Shown one piece after another: positions 53,701-64,000 of a DNA stretch of 64,000 nucleotides. Origin of the DNA: Tenebrio molitor (taxonomy: Eukaryota > Arthropoda > Insecta > Coleoptera > Tenebrionidae); contig NC_091047.1 in assembly GCF_963966145.1 (NCBI RefSeq), positions 8,184,001 to 8,248,000 on the forward strand. Direction: 5' to 3'. The notes below the pieces were generated by a model that ran no database searches, was not told the origin of the DNA, and saw nothing but the letters and a program-made list of their open reading frames with translations. The translations under genes were made by a program, and so were the position numbers. The stretch's first letter is position 1, and each line of letters opens with the position of its first letter.

Positions 53701-54767
53701 TTTTTCTCTTGTTGTGTTTCAAGGTCGCGTCAAGGTCACGCCAAGTCTTAGTATAACTAAAGGGTAAGGAAAATTTTCATTTGCACAAGGTTTGACTGGT
53801 GGGAAACGATGTAGGAGGACGTCCTGAGGCTGTCTAGCCAGAAAAAACGCGAAAATTGCAGAAGTAGTTAAAGTGAACAATTACCCAATTTTGCTTTAGA
53901 CAGTTTTACTCGTTGATATTTGGACATTTTTATTCAAAGATAAAACCCTCGAGCTAAAGCTCTCGCGCCTAACCAGAACAAAAATGCCCAAATTCAACTC
54001 GTAAAATTGTCAAAGCAAAAAGTTTTCGTAAAATTGAAAAATGTATCCGCTAAAAAAATTAGGTCTTGTTATTTTGCTTTCGTTTCGATCAATTTCGCAG
54101 TATGTACAACGAAAAGTAAACAAAAAAACTATCTTTAGTATACTTAGAAGCAAAACAAAGAGACGTAAACGTCCAAAGTAACTACTACAGGAGCGAAGTT
54201 ATTGTATGAATGGAATTTTTGTTTCTTATTGCCAGCTGTTACGACAACAATAGATTAATTTAATTACATTTTGATAGTTCTTTTAGATCTAAAAATAATA
54301 TGTATTTTAATTGTGCGGTACACGTATTGCGAAGCGTTAACAAAATGATAAAAAGTCTTTCAGCAGAGACATGACCGGAGTAAACTTGGATGCAGGCCTT
54401 TTAGAAAAATTAGAAAAGTAGAATATTGCGTGAGTTTTTCGACAAAACGCGTCTTATCTTACATTACATTCCTGAAATATGCAAGCTAATTTTCATGCGA
54501 AAAATATTTGGCGTTCAAAGCACGAGAGAGATGCGACATTTAAAAGGCACGGATTTCCCCCGATGCCGAAAAAGAAAACGAGACAAGACCTTATCTTAAA
54601 TCTAAAATTCTTGACTCGATAAAGGGAACAGGCGACGGTCTGTCTACATAAAATGTCTGCTCCACACGCGATCTGGCGTGTGCAGGTTTACGATTGCATA
54701 AAGCATCTTCTCAGCGGTCTAATTGTCTTTTATGAGTAAAACCGTTTCGTTTTGATTCTTTCGACAG
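47713..54767 (+). other. Putative first intron of coracle
   Basis: A 7 kb AT-rich stretch. It holds one foldback element (53577-53896) and an unexplained open frame at 50129-50458 (109 codons, Cys-rich C-terminus, no known domain). The rest shows nothing recognisable. Regulatory elements for cora may lie here. Confidence 0.5.
53577..53896. repeat. Large foldback element with arms of about 115 bp
   Basis: The left arm AATTTTGGGTAATTGTTCAC..GCACAAGG-type sequence pairs with the right arm ending at about 53896 (reverse complement starts AAATTGGGTAATTGTTCACT). Shared inner blocks include the AGGACGTCCTGAGGCTGTCT / AGACAGTCTCAGGGCGTCCT pair. The loop holds TCAAGGTCG and TCAAGGTCA. Confidence 0.8.
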
Positions 54768-54781
54768 ACTAGAAGGCGACG

Positions 54782-57700
54782 ATGCCTGGCGAGAAGAAAA
54801 TGGCCGTAGATAACGACTCATCTCCTGCCAAAAGCAAGACCTCGACCCTGGGTCGAAGCACTGGCAATACCGTGGCTCACGTGACGATGCTGGATGGAAG
54901 CGTCTTGGACGTCAGCATCGAGGTAAAACACGACCCGCTTAAATCGAAAAATATTCCGAGAGTTTTGTGCAATTGCAGCGGAAAGCCAAAGGAAGAGATT
55001 TACTCGATAAAGTTTGCGAAGCGATTAATTTGATCGAGAAGGATTATTTCGGTCTCGTTTATCCCGACCGACACGACCCTAGAAACTGGCTGGACCTCGA
55101 CAAGAGAATTTCGAAATTCCTAAAATGTACGTGACGGAAACACCGCGTTTTAATTTTAACTAAATCGGATGTTTGCAGCGGAGCCTTGGAAGTTTACGTT
55201 CGAAGTTAAATTCTACCCTCCAGACCCCGCGCAGCTTCAAGAAGACATCACTCGTTACCAACTCTGTCTTCAAATCCGCAACGATATTTTGTCCAATCGT
55301 TTGCCTTGTTCTTTCGTTACTCACGCCTTGCTCGGTTCTTACCTCGTCCAGTCTGAATTGGGCGATTACGACCCCGAGACCATGGGCCGCAACTATCTTA
55401 AAGAGTTTAAATTTGCACCAAATCACACTCAGGACCTCGAGGACAAAGTCATCGAGCTTCACCGAACTCACAAGTAAGCGAACAACAAACAAACGTTACC
55501 GTTTCACAGTTGACAATTGCAGAGGACAAACTCCAGCAGAAGCCGAACTGCACTACCTAGAGAACGCTAAGAAGTTGGCGATGTACGGAGTGGACCTGCA
55601 CCCGGCTAAGGACTCCGAAGGTGTCGACATCATGTTGGGTGTTTGCGCCTCTGGTCTCCTAGTTTACAGAGACAGACTTAGGATCAATCGATTTGCATGG
55701 CCCAAAATCCTTAAAATTAGTTACAAGAGGCATAATTTTTATATCAAGATTCGCCCCGGAGAGTTCGAACAGTTCGAATCCACCATCGGGTTCAAGTTGG
55801 CCAATCACAGAGCCGCGAAAAAATTATGGAAGACGTGTGTGGAGCATCACACTTTCTTCAGGTACTGTCGGACGTGTTTTAAAGACGTTTTAGTGAATTT
55901 TGTTGTTTGTTTGAAGATTGATGTCGCCAGAGACCAACCAGAAGTCTTCTTTATTCCCGAAGCTCGGCTCCAAGTTCAGGTATTCGGGTCGCACACACTA
56001 CGAGACCAAAAAGACGCCTATCGAGAGACCAGCTCCACATTTCGAAAGGTCTCTGACCGGCAAACGGTTAGCTTCACGCAGCATGGACCGTAAGGAGGTT
56101 TTTCTTCCGCGTTATTGGTTTTGCATTTGTGTTTTGCAGCCCTCGGAGGAACTCAACCCGAAGATGATTATAATGAGGCCAATAAGCGCCATACTATGTC
56201 GCACCCGCCGGAGCACATCCCCGATATCGACAGTCAAAGTCCTGCTAAAGTAAAGTCGCCGAAAGAGAAAAAGGAAAAGAAAGAGAAGGTGAGTTGTGTG
56301 TCGTGTTTTGTGTTCATTGTCATCTCACAATAATCAAATTGGCAAAATTGATTTAATTTTGGCGTCAAAACAATTAGCTTGCTCGGAAAGGCAGTGGCGC
56401 CGGATCGGCGGCTTCGGTTAGTTCCGGCAGTTCTGTGGAAGGAGAGTACGAAGCCGAGAAAAATCAGAAGGTGTTTTCACATTTTATTTTTCATGATTTT
56501 TCAGCAGTGTTTTGCTGACGCCTTGTCTTGGTGCTATTTATATAATTTGATTGCTAGTAGAACTGTAATACATTTCAAATTTGCAGCCATTCAAAGACTC
56601 CATAAAATGTTTTATTTGTCGTTAAAAACAATCAGTGCGTTAAAGTCAACGTGTGGCTGCAAATGTAAAATTATCAGGACTTCCAGTTCAAAGTTGCTAA
56701 AGTGCCAGCAAGATTAGATTTTTATTTAATCAGTTTTAGACATTGTTGCACGACCGTCTAGAATTTCATTGTCTTCTGCAAGTGTTGGGAGTCCTGAGCC
56801 GTTGTTGGTTTGTTCTTGGTACAAGATTTTAGGTTAGGAAAACTGAAATGATTGCATAATTTCCTGCAAGGGTCTAATGAACGCTGTTTTGAGTAGAAGA
56901 ACATTCTATAATCTATTACAGTCTTCAGTCTCATGTATTTATTTCGCTTTTTTATATTGTCCGTATAGTAATTAAAGAACTCTCGTACATTTGACCGTAG
57001 CTTTGTCTTTGCTTCATATAAATTTTGCTGCTTCCACTCCTATTCTCGAACGTACATTTTTTCCTCACGTGTTGTGTTGCCTTTTGCGAACAGAAACCGA
57101 TTGGAGGCGTCGCTGTCCTACCCACGGGCAGCTTGTTCGGCAAGAAAAAAGACAAGGACGATAAGGATAAAGAAAACAAGGATGTCAACGCCGCCCCCGA
57201 CCAGAATGGCACCGACGTCGACCTCAACTCGAGCGGCGAAGGCGAGACGCCCGGCAAGGACAAGAAAGAGAAGTCTAAGGTGAGTTTCGTGTCTCATTCC
57301 GAAGTTGCCGTAATATCGATTTGCAATTTGAGTAGTATTTTGCTTTGTGTATCGATGGTAGAATTATTGACGACTTAGACGTAGTCGAGAACATTTCGTA
57401 TATTTTAGGAACTTTGTTGCATGTCCCAGATTAATTTTTTGCATGTTTGCTTTGCCAAATCAGAGTCCCGGTTTCCTTTTCGGTTCTAAACGCGACAAAT
57501 CCCCGAAAGAGAAGAAGGAGAAAGTAGCGCTCGCCGAAAAGGCGGAACCAGGTGGTCCTCCTCTAGGTTCTCCCCAACTCCCCGGATACACCCGCGAGTA
57601 CGATTATGACGACGAACCGGGCAGCCCGAAGAAGCCTTTCACTCCCATCGGGTTCAATTACGAGCAGCAATCCCCGTCGAGTCCCAAGGGCGATCTGGAG

Positions 57701-60700
57701 TCGCAGCAGTCCCCCTCGACGAAGAGAGCAACGGGTGTGGCCTTCAACTACGCCCCAGGGGAGGAGGACAGGCTCAAGAAGAAGAGTCCAGGTTTTAAAG
57801 ACCCGAAGGACGACACGGCAGCCTTTTTGGCCGGAGAACAGTACATGCACGAAGCCCCACTCGAGAAGACGGCGAAACCTGGAGCGGCCGCAGCCACTCC
57901 GGTGCCCGCCGTTCCTGGCGCCAAAAGGACCAGAGTTGTCAAGTTGTTTGTCATCACAGGAAAGAAGGATCCCAAGAGCGGAAGGATTGACTTGGACAGT
58001 GCGAGCGTCGACATCACCGAGGCTCAGCAGAATATCGAAACCGGACTGATCGATTCCAAATATGGACTGGTTGACCCTTCCAATGGTACCGTCATCATCA
58101 CGGATCCGACAAATGGACAGAAGGAAGTGGTCCAAGGTCACATCGACCCCACAACAAAACAGATCATCATTACTTCGGGGTCAGTGATTGATCCCAAGTC
58201 AGGAAAGAAGGATTCGAGTCTCGGCCAGATCATTTCTATTTCGGGACAACAGAACCATCCAGTCACCAGTCCGCTGGTGATAGCGCCCAAGAAGCGTGTG
58301 GTCAAGATCACCGTGATAACTGCAAAGAAAGATCCCAAAACTGGCAGAGTTGAAGCGGAGAAAGGTACGACAGAGAATTTGGACGCCATTTTGGATCCAA
58401 TGACAGGTCACATCGACACCAAATACGGAACCATCGATCCAGTCAATCAGAAGATGGCGCACAGAGATCCCAAAACTGGCAAAAGCGACATTCGTCCCAT
58501 CGAGATTGATTCGAATCTGGGGCAGATCATCGTGAAAGAGGGAGTAGTTGATCCCAAGTCGGGCAAAGTTGATAACAGCTTGGGTCAGTTGATTACGATT
58601 GCCGAACAAGGAGATGCGATCGTTCCCATCACCGCGGTCACAGCTAAGCGGGATCCCAAGACGGGACAGTTGGATCCCGCTCAAGCCCACAACGAAATCT
58701 CTAATGGTAAAATTGACAACAAGCACAACTTGATTGTGACAAAATATGGGTCGGTTGATGTCAGGAATAAAAAAATATTGTCTCGCGATCCCAAAACCGG
58801 AAAAGTTGAAGAGAGACCGGTTCAGTTTGATGCTCAGGACAATGTGATTATTTTGACGGGAGTGATTCACCCCAAGACGGGAGTGAAGGATGATAATCTC
58901 AGCCAGATTCTTCAGGTTGGTGCCGAGTGTGATCCAGAAGTGAAGATCGTTTCGGTTTGTGGAAAGGTCGATAAGAAAGGTCTCGATCCTAAGAATTTGT
59001 CGCCTGCTGAAGAATCTACAGGGTTGTACGATCCAGACACCAACAAGGTTTACACGAAATACGGCGTTTTTGATCCAATCAATGAGACTTTGAGTTATTT
59101 CGATCCCAAGACGGGTAAAACTGAGACTAAGCAAGGGCAGCGTGACCCTACCTCTGGTGAGATCCTTTTCAGAGGGTTGGTCAATCCGAAGACTGGAAAA
59201 GTCGATAACAACTTCGGAAGGACGATTAAAGTCGATGTTAAGGGAGAGAAAGCTGATCCCGGTGTTGTCAATCAACCGACATCAGTGGAGGACGTTAAGA
59301 AATCGATTCCTGTCTCTCCAGTTAAATTACCAACACCGCCCCCAGTCGCTCCGTTGGGCAAAAACAGAGTGATCAAGTTGCTGGTTATTACGACGAAGAA
59401 AGATCCGAAAACGGGTCATCTGGATCTAGAAAACGGTCACGTCGACCAGTCTGCTGGTATTTTGCACCCGACTGGCGAGATCGACTCAAAATATGGCTTG
59501 ATCGATCCTAAAAAGGGTACGATCACGTTCACCGATCCTGCCACAGGCAAGCAAGAAACGGTTCAAGGACAAGTCGATCCAGTCTCCGGTCAAATCCAGA
59601 TAGTCAGCGGTCCAGTCCTGGATCCGAAATCTGGAAAGAAAGACAACAATCTGGGACAGCTTATAACTGTTGTGGGTGCAGGTGAGGAAGTGGCGAAAGA
59701 GCCGAAACAACCTGTCAAGAATTCTCTAGCGTCTCATCCCGTCCCCAAGAGGCGAGTAATTAAAATTCTGGTTATCACGAGCAAGAAGGACCCCAAGACT
59801 GGTAGAGTTGATACCGAGAAAGGTACAGTCGAGAAGTTGACAGCTACAGTGGATCCAGTCAGTGGAATTATCGAGTCTAAATATGGTAAAATCGATCCAC
59901 AGAATAATAAGATCGTTCAGAAAGATAAATCAGGTAAAGTGATTGTCACCCCGATTAAAATCGACGAAAATACGGGACAGATTTATGTCAACGACAATAT
60001 TGTTGACAGCAAGACTGGCAGAGTTGATCCGAATTTGTCCCAAGTTATCAACGTTGTCGATCCGCAACACCCGGCTGTTGTTATTACAACTATAACGACG
60101 AGAAAGGACCCCAAGACTGGTGCAATTGATTTGGCAAATGGACGCGTGGAGACCACGAATGGAAAGATTATTCCAGAAACTGGAGAAATCGTCACCAAGC
60201 AAGGAACGATCAATTTGAAACTGATGAGAATCACCACGCGCGATCCCAAGACCGGTCAGACAAAAGAAAGACCAGTTCAGGTGGATAAGGATGATAACAT
60301 CATAATTCCAGTGGGTGTTGTCGATCCAAAGACAAAAACAGTCGATCCGAACTTGGTTCAAGTGGTACAAGTTGGCAACGAAGTCGATCCGGAGATTCAA
60401 ATCACCACATACGTGGGTAAAATCGATTCGAAGAAGAATACAATCGATTCGAAGAACGCTATTCCCGACACCACACCGGGTCTGTACGATCCAGATAAGA
60501 ACAAGATCTACACCAAATATGGTCACTTGGATCCTGTCGAGGAGACCTTGACGGTCATCGATCCAAAATCTGGAAAGCTCGACACGAGACCGGGCCAATT
60601 GGACTCAAACACAGGCGAATTGATCTTCAAGGGTGGATTTGTTAATCCCAAGACTGGCAAAGTCGAGAAGGATCTGGGTCGTGCTGTTTCCATTCACATA

Positions 60701-63241
60701 ACAGAGCCAGCGATTGATCCCGTCACTTCGCAGCAACCTTCAGAGAAGGAGTTGCAGAAGGTGGCGACGACAATTCAGCCCAAGCCTGCGGAAACAGTCG
60801 CGGCTAAAGAGCCCAGTACCGTCAGCCCGGTCAGAGCAGCTCCTGCTGGTAGAGTGGGCTTGATACCCAAACACCGCATTGTGAAAATCATGGTGATAAC
60901 GTCCAAGAAAGATCCCAAGACTGGTATTGTCGATACGGAGAACGGACAAGTTGAGCATTTGACCGGTATAGTAGACCCCGCCAGTGGTCTGATCGAAACC
61001 AAGTATGGACAGATCGATCCCAAGACGGGATCGCTAATAGCGCGTGACACCGCCACTGGGAATACAGAGAAGGTTCCAGGAAAAGTTGATCCAGTGACTG
61101 GTCAGATCACTGTCAACGGGGGTCCAGTGATCGATCCCAAGACTGGCAAGCCCGATGATACTTTGGGTCAAGTCTTCTCGGTGGTTGGTTTGAAACAAGC
61201 TCAAGATCCCAACGCTGCCCCAACACCCAAAAAGCGCACCATCAAGATTACGGTCATCACTACAAAGATTGATCCGAAGACTGGGAAGGTCGACACAGAA
61301 AAGGGTCAGATCGAACAGTCGACTGCTTTGCTGAATCCTGAAACTGGTCTCATCGAGTCCAAGTACGGTTTGATCGACCCCAAGAACGGCAAACTGATCG
61401 TGAACGATCCGAAATCGGGAAAAATCGATGCCAAGACGGCACAAGTCAACGAAAACAACGGACAAGTCGTGGTTATTGGCGGAATCGTTGATCCTAAGAC
61501 CGGAAAAGTGGATAGTTCCTTGGGACAGGTTATCAGCATCGCCGGACAGAACGATCCGGTTGTGGAGATTACCACAATCACGGCGAGGAAAAATCCGTTG
61601 ACTGGTGAGATTGATGTGAACAACGGGCAGATGGAGAGCTCCAAGGCGAAGAAAATCTCGGCGACTGGAGAACTGGTGACCAAGTATGGCACCGTTGACT
61701 TGAGATTGCTCACGATCACAACCACAGATCCCAAGACTGGAAAGAGCGAGTCGAGGCCGATACAAGTCGATCCAGAAGGCAACATAATCATAACTACCAA
61801 CGTGAAAGATCCAAAAACCGACAGCGTGAATCCCGATTTGGGACAAGTCATCAAGGTCGGTTCCGAAGTTGAACCAGAAGTGCACGTGGTCACTTTCGTG
61901 GGGAAATTCGATCCCAAGAAGAATACCATAGATACTAAAAACATCACTCCAGAAATTTCGAACGGTCTGTACAATCCGACCACCCATAAAGTCGACACCA
62001 AATATGGCCAGCTCGACCCTGTCAAGGGCACTTTGACTTTCGTCGATCCCAAAACTGGACGCCAAGAGGTCAAGCAGGGCCACATCGATCCCGCTACTGG
62101 TCAGATCTTGTTCAAGGGCGGTTACATCAACCCCAAGACTGGCAAGCCTGACCCGTATTTCGGCAGGCTCATGAGCGTGATCGTCAACGATCCTCAGGTC
62201 AATCAGAACGGCGAGATTGTGCCGAGGACAGTAGAAAATCTGAAGATCGATCCCAAGACCAATCAAGTTTGGGTGTTTGACCATCACGATAACGTCAGCA
62301 AGCAAGACGTGTACTCTACTGGACACATCGATCCAGTCACTGGGTATATTGTAACGGTCTACGGTACAATCGATCCCAAGAGCGGTGCTATATCGAAAGT
62401 TGTCAAGGTTGATCCGAGCAACGCCAAGATCGATCCAGAGACCAACCAGGTCTTCACCAAAACGGGCGAAACCGACGAGACCGGTGCTCCTCTGTACTCG
62501 GCGTCAGAAATCGACAAGAAAACCGGTACCATCTACACCAAGTACGGCAAGATCGACCCGAAGACAGGAAAGTTGGTGATCATCAGGATATACATGGTGA
62601 CCGAGTCGGATCCCACCGGAAAGGTCAAAGAAATCGACCCGAAAGATTGCCAGTTCGACGAGAACACCGGAAGAATCGTCAGCGTGACAACTCAGACCGT
62701 GTACATTTACACCATGCTCGATCCCAAAACCGGCAAGATAATCCAAGTTAATCCCAACGACCCGATGGTGAAGAGCTCGAACACGAAAGTGTCCCAAGTG
62801 TTGACGCTGTCGGGAGAAATCGATCCCGTCACCGGGAAGATCCACACCGAGTGGGGCGACATCGATCCAGACACTCTGGACATCGACCCGAAGACGGCCA
62901 GAAGAGATCCAGTGACCAACCAGCTGATCTTGAACTACGCCCAGATCGACCTGAGCCACTTCCCCGACCTGAAAGACACCAAGATCAAAGTGAAAACGTA
63001 CAAAGACGACGATTCGAACGCTTCCAGCGACGACGACCTGAACGAATACGCCACCGAGAATCTCAAGGACCTCCCGAGTCTCTCGGTGAAGACGACCAAA
63101 TCGCCGACGACACCGGTCATCGTCAAGACGACGACGAAACAAATCGTCACCAAAGACAAGGATGGGGTCGTCCAGAACATCGAAGAACGAGTTGAAGACG
63201 GACGCACCGGAGAGGTCATTGTTTCAACACATGTTAACAAG
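54782..63241 (+). CDS. cora: Coracle (protein 4.1 homolog), partial: 3' end outside window
   Basis: Exons join(54782..54922, 54979..55126, 55179..55473, 55523..55861, 55917..56089, 56140..56288, 56378..56470, 57094..57279, 57464..63241) encode 2434 residues, all in phase. A FERM domain (about residues 31-320) carries [71 protein letters not shown] and [19 protein letters not shown]-adjacent segment follows ([17 protein letters not shown]). Lys/Glu-rich linker exons come next, then a 5.8 kb exon with large internal repeats. The exon ends in [20 protein letters not shown], which looks like the start of the 4.1 C-terminal domain, before GTAAGA. In flies coracle binds Neurexin IV at septate junctions and shapes epithelial barrier and cortex. 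The last three exons are phase 0-0 and could be skipped without a frame shift. Confidence 0.93.
57932..62200 (+). repeat. cora: Three coding super-repeats (A-B-C-D modules) within the giant coracle exon
   Basis: Super-repeats begin at about 57932, 59362 and 60871. Module A starts VVKLFVIT / VIKLLVIT / IVKIMVIT. B starts at about 58287, 59744 and 61226 ([10 protein letters not shown] / [10 protein letters not shown] / [10 protein letters not shown]). C starts at about 58623, 60076 and 61563 ([13 protein letters not shown] / [13 protein letters not shown] / [13 protein letters not shown]). D starts at about 58939, 60396 and 61880 (CGKVDKKG / [12 protein letters not shown] / [12 protein letters not shown], each followed by GLYDP or GLYNP). 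Pro-rich linkers separate the first and second and the second and third. Every module is made of units such as DPKTGxVD, KYGxIDP and LGQ. Confidence 0.9.
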
Positions 63242-64000
63242 GTAAGAAATGTTAAGTTTCTAGTCTGTTTCAGTCGATATTCAGCTAAAAAAAAAAAGAA
63301 AGAAAAAAGAAAAATCGCTTGCTCTTTACAATCTGGAATTCTTGTAATTTTTTTTTGGTTATTTTATTTTGGACATGTTCAGGGTGTTTTGATCGAAACG
63401 TTGCTCCTGACAGTTCGGACCGGACGCGGGTGAATTGAAACGCCCTGTATGTTGGTAACAAGTGAATTAATGATATTCTTTCATTTTTATTACAGTTACA
63501 TGCAATTGCAGTGCTTCTGTTTTTTATTTGTTTTTTTATTTCGTATTCGTTCACGTCTGGCTGATACCAATCAAAAACACTTCTCGTAATCACTTTTTGT
63601 ACAGTTCTAGTTTTGAATAATACCCAAGTCGCATAAAATAAAGCAAAACCATATTTTTATATAAATCGAAGACTTTGAATCGTGGTGGAAAATGTCCTTG
63701 GGTTTATAAGTTACATAAAGTGACGGTTTAAAATTTAAAATAGCTATTTATGCAACGAGTTGCAAAATGAATGCCCTTTTTGCACTAGACATGACAATTG
63801 GACCACGAGTGTGAACGAGGGGTCCAACATGTCGTGTGCAAAAAAATAGCCATTTTGATACGTGTTTCATACAAGATTTTTTCTAATTTAGTTACGAAAA
63901 GCACTCATTCTGATTAAAATTCTGTTTAAATCTGCTATTTCAATAATTTTCCCGGATAATACTACTAATGTCACTTTTTTTCACTAGTTATTAAATGAAG
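63242..64000 (+). other. Coracle intron reaching the window edge
   Basis: It starts with GTAAGA. It contains a small imperfect inverted repeat at about 63375-63450 (CAGGGTGTTT inverse to AAACGCCCTG) and another at 63777-63845 (TTTTTGCAC..ACATG inverted). No further cora exon is visible before the end. Confidence 0.6.

Noticed and set aside
57932..62200. Regularly repeated DNA resembling a CRISPR or satellite array
   Set aside because: The repeats are diverged, in-frame and lie inside a eukaryotic coding exon; repeat lengths vary and there are no spacers.
58199..62326. Long antisense open frames (up to 430 codons) opposite the coracle exon
   Set aside because: They mirror the coding repeats: the antisense of DPK-type codons is read as repeated low-complexity Asp/Leu/Arg stretches. 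No start context, splice sites or domains; they are shadows of the sense gene.

Overview
This is a nuclear genomic window from an insect. Spliced genes with many 50-100 bp introns, a coracle-type protein 4.1, an activin-type Smad (Smox), an ITG-like neuropeptide precursor and a tandem pair of CPCFC cuticle proteins all say insect. The AT-rich intergenic DNA full of short foldback elements and the protein sequences make a beetle, perhaps a tenebrionid, my best guess; that is inference only. Exon joins were built by hand from frame continuity, GT/AG (or GC/AG) sites and remembered family sequence. Almost all join in phase and give family-typical lengths.

Layout. 1-22.9 kb is gene-poor: an ITG-like neuropeptide precursor (+, 2553-7228) with a long intron, then two tandem minus-strand CPCFC cuticle protein genes (11144-12370 and 12968-13613) with matching promoters, then about 9 kb without genes that holds a dense cluster of nested foldback elements (15.9-18.9 kb). 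23-47 kb is a compact housekeeping block: non-muscle myosin essential light chain (Mlc-c), dUTPase, HINT1, Smox (-), dymeclin (DYM), proteasome beta1/PSMB6, eIF2-alpha (-), DEK and RpS20. From about 47.6 kb to the right edge lies coracle (cora), with a probable 5'UTR exon near 47.6 kb, a 7 kb first intron, short FERM/FA exons, then one 5.8 kb open exon (57464-63241). The 3' end of cora is outside the window.

The genes do not form one pathway. Mlc-c, dUTPase, HINT1, dymeclin, PSMB6, eIF2-alpha, DEK and RpS20 are broadly expressed cell-maintenance genes. Smox carries activin/TGF-beta signals to the nucleus. Coracle is the septate-junction and cortical FERM scaffold. The two CPCFC genes form a local duplicate pair.

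The most unusual object is the giant coracle exon. It encodes three copies of a roughly 440-500 residue super-repeat, each built of four distinct modules (A-B-C-D) that are themselves made of short DPKTG-type units. Other points worth checking are two cases of foldback elements inserted into other foldback elements, a palindromic 3'UTR block shared by the CPCFC paralogs, a candidate alternative first exon of Mlc-c, a GC-AG intron in dUTPase, a divergent DNA-binding hairpin in Smox, and a decayed transposase zinc-finger remnant joined to a GC-rich open reading frame.
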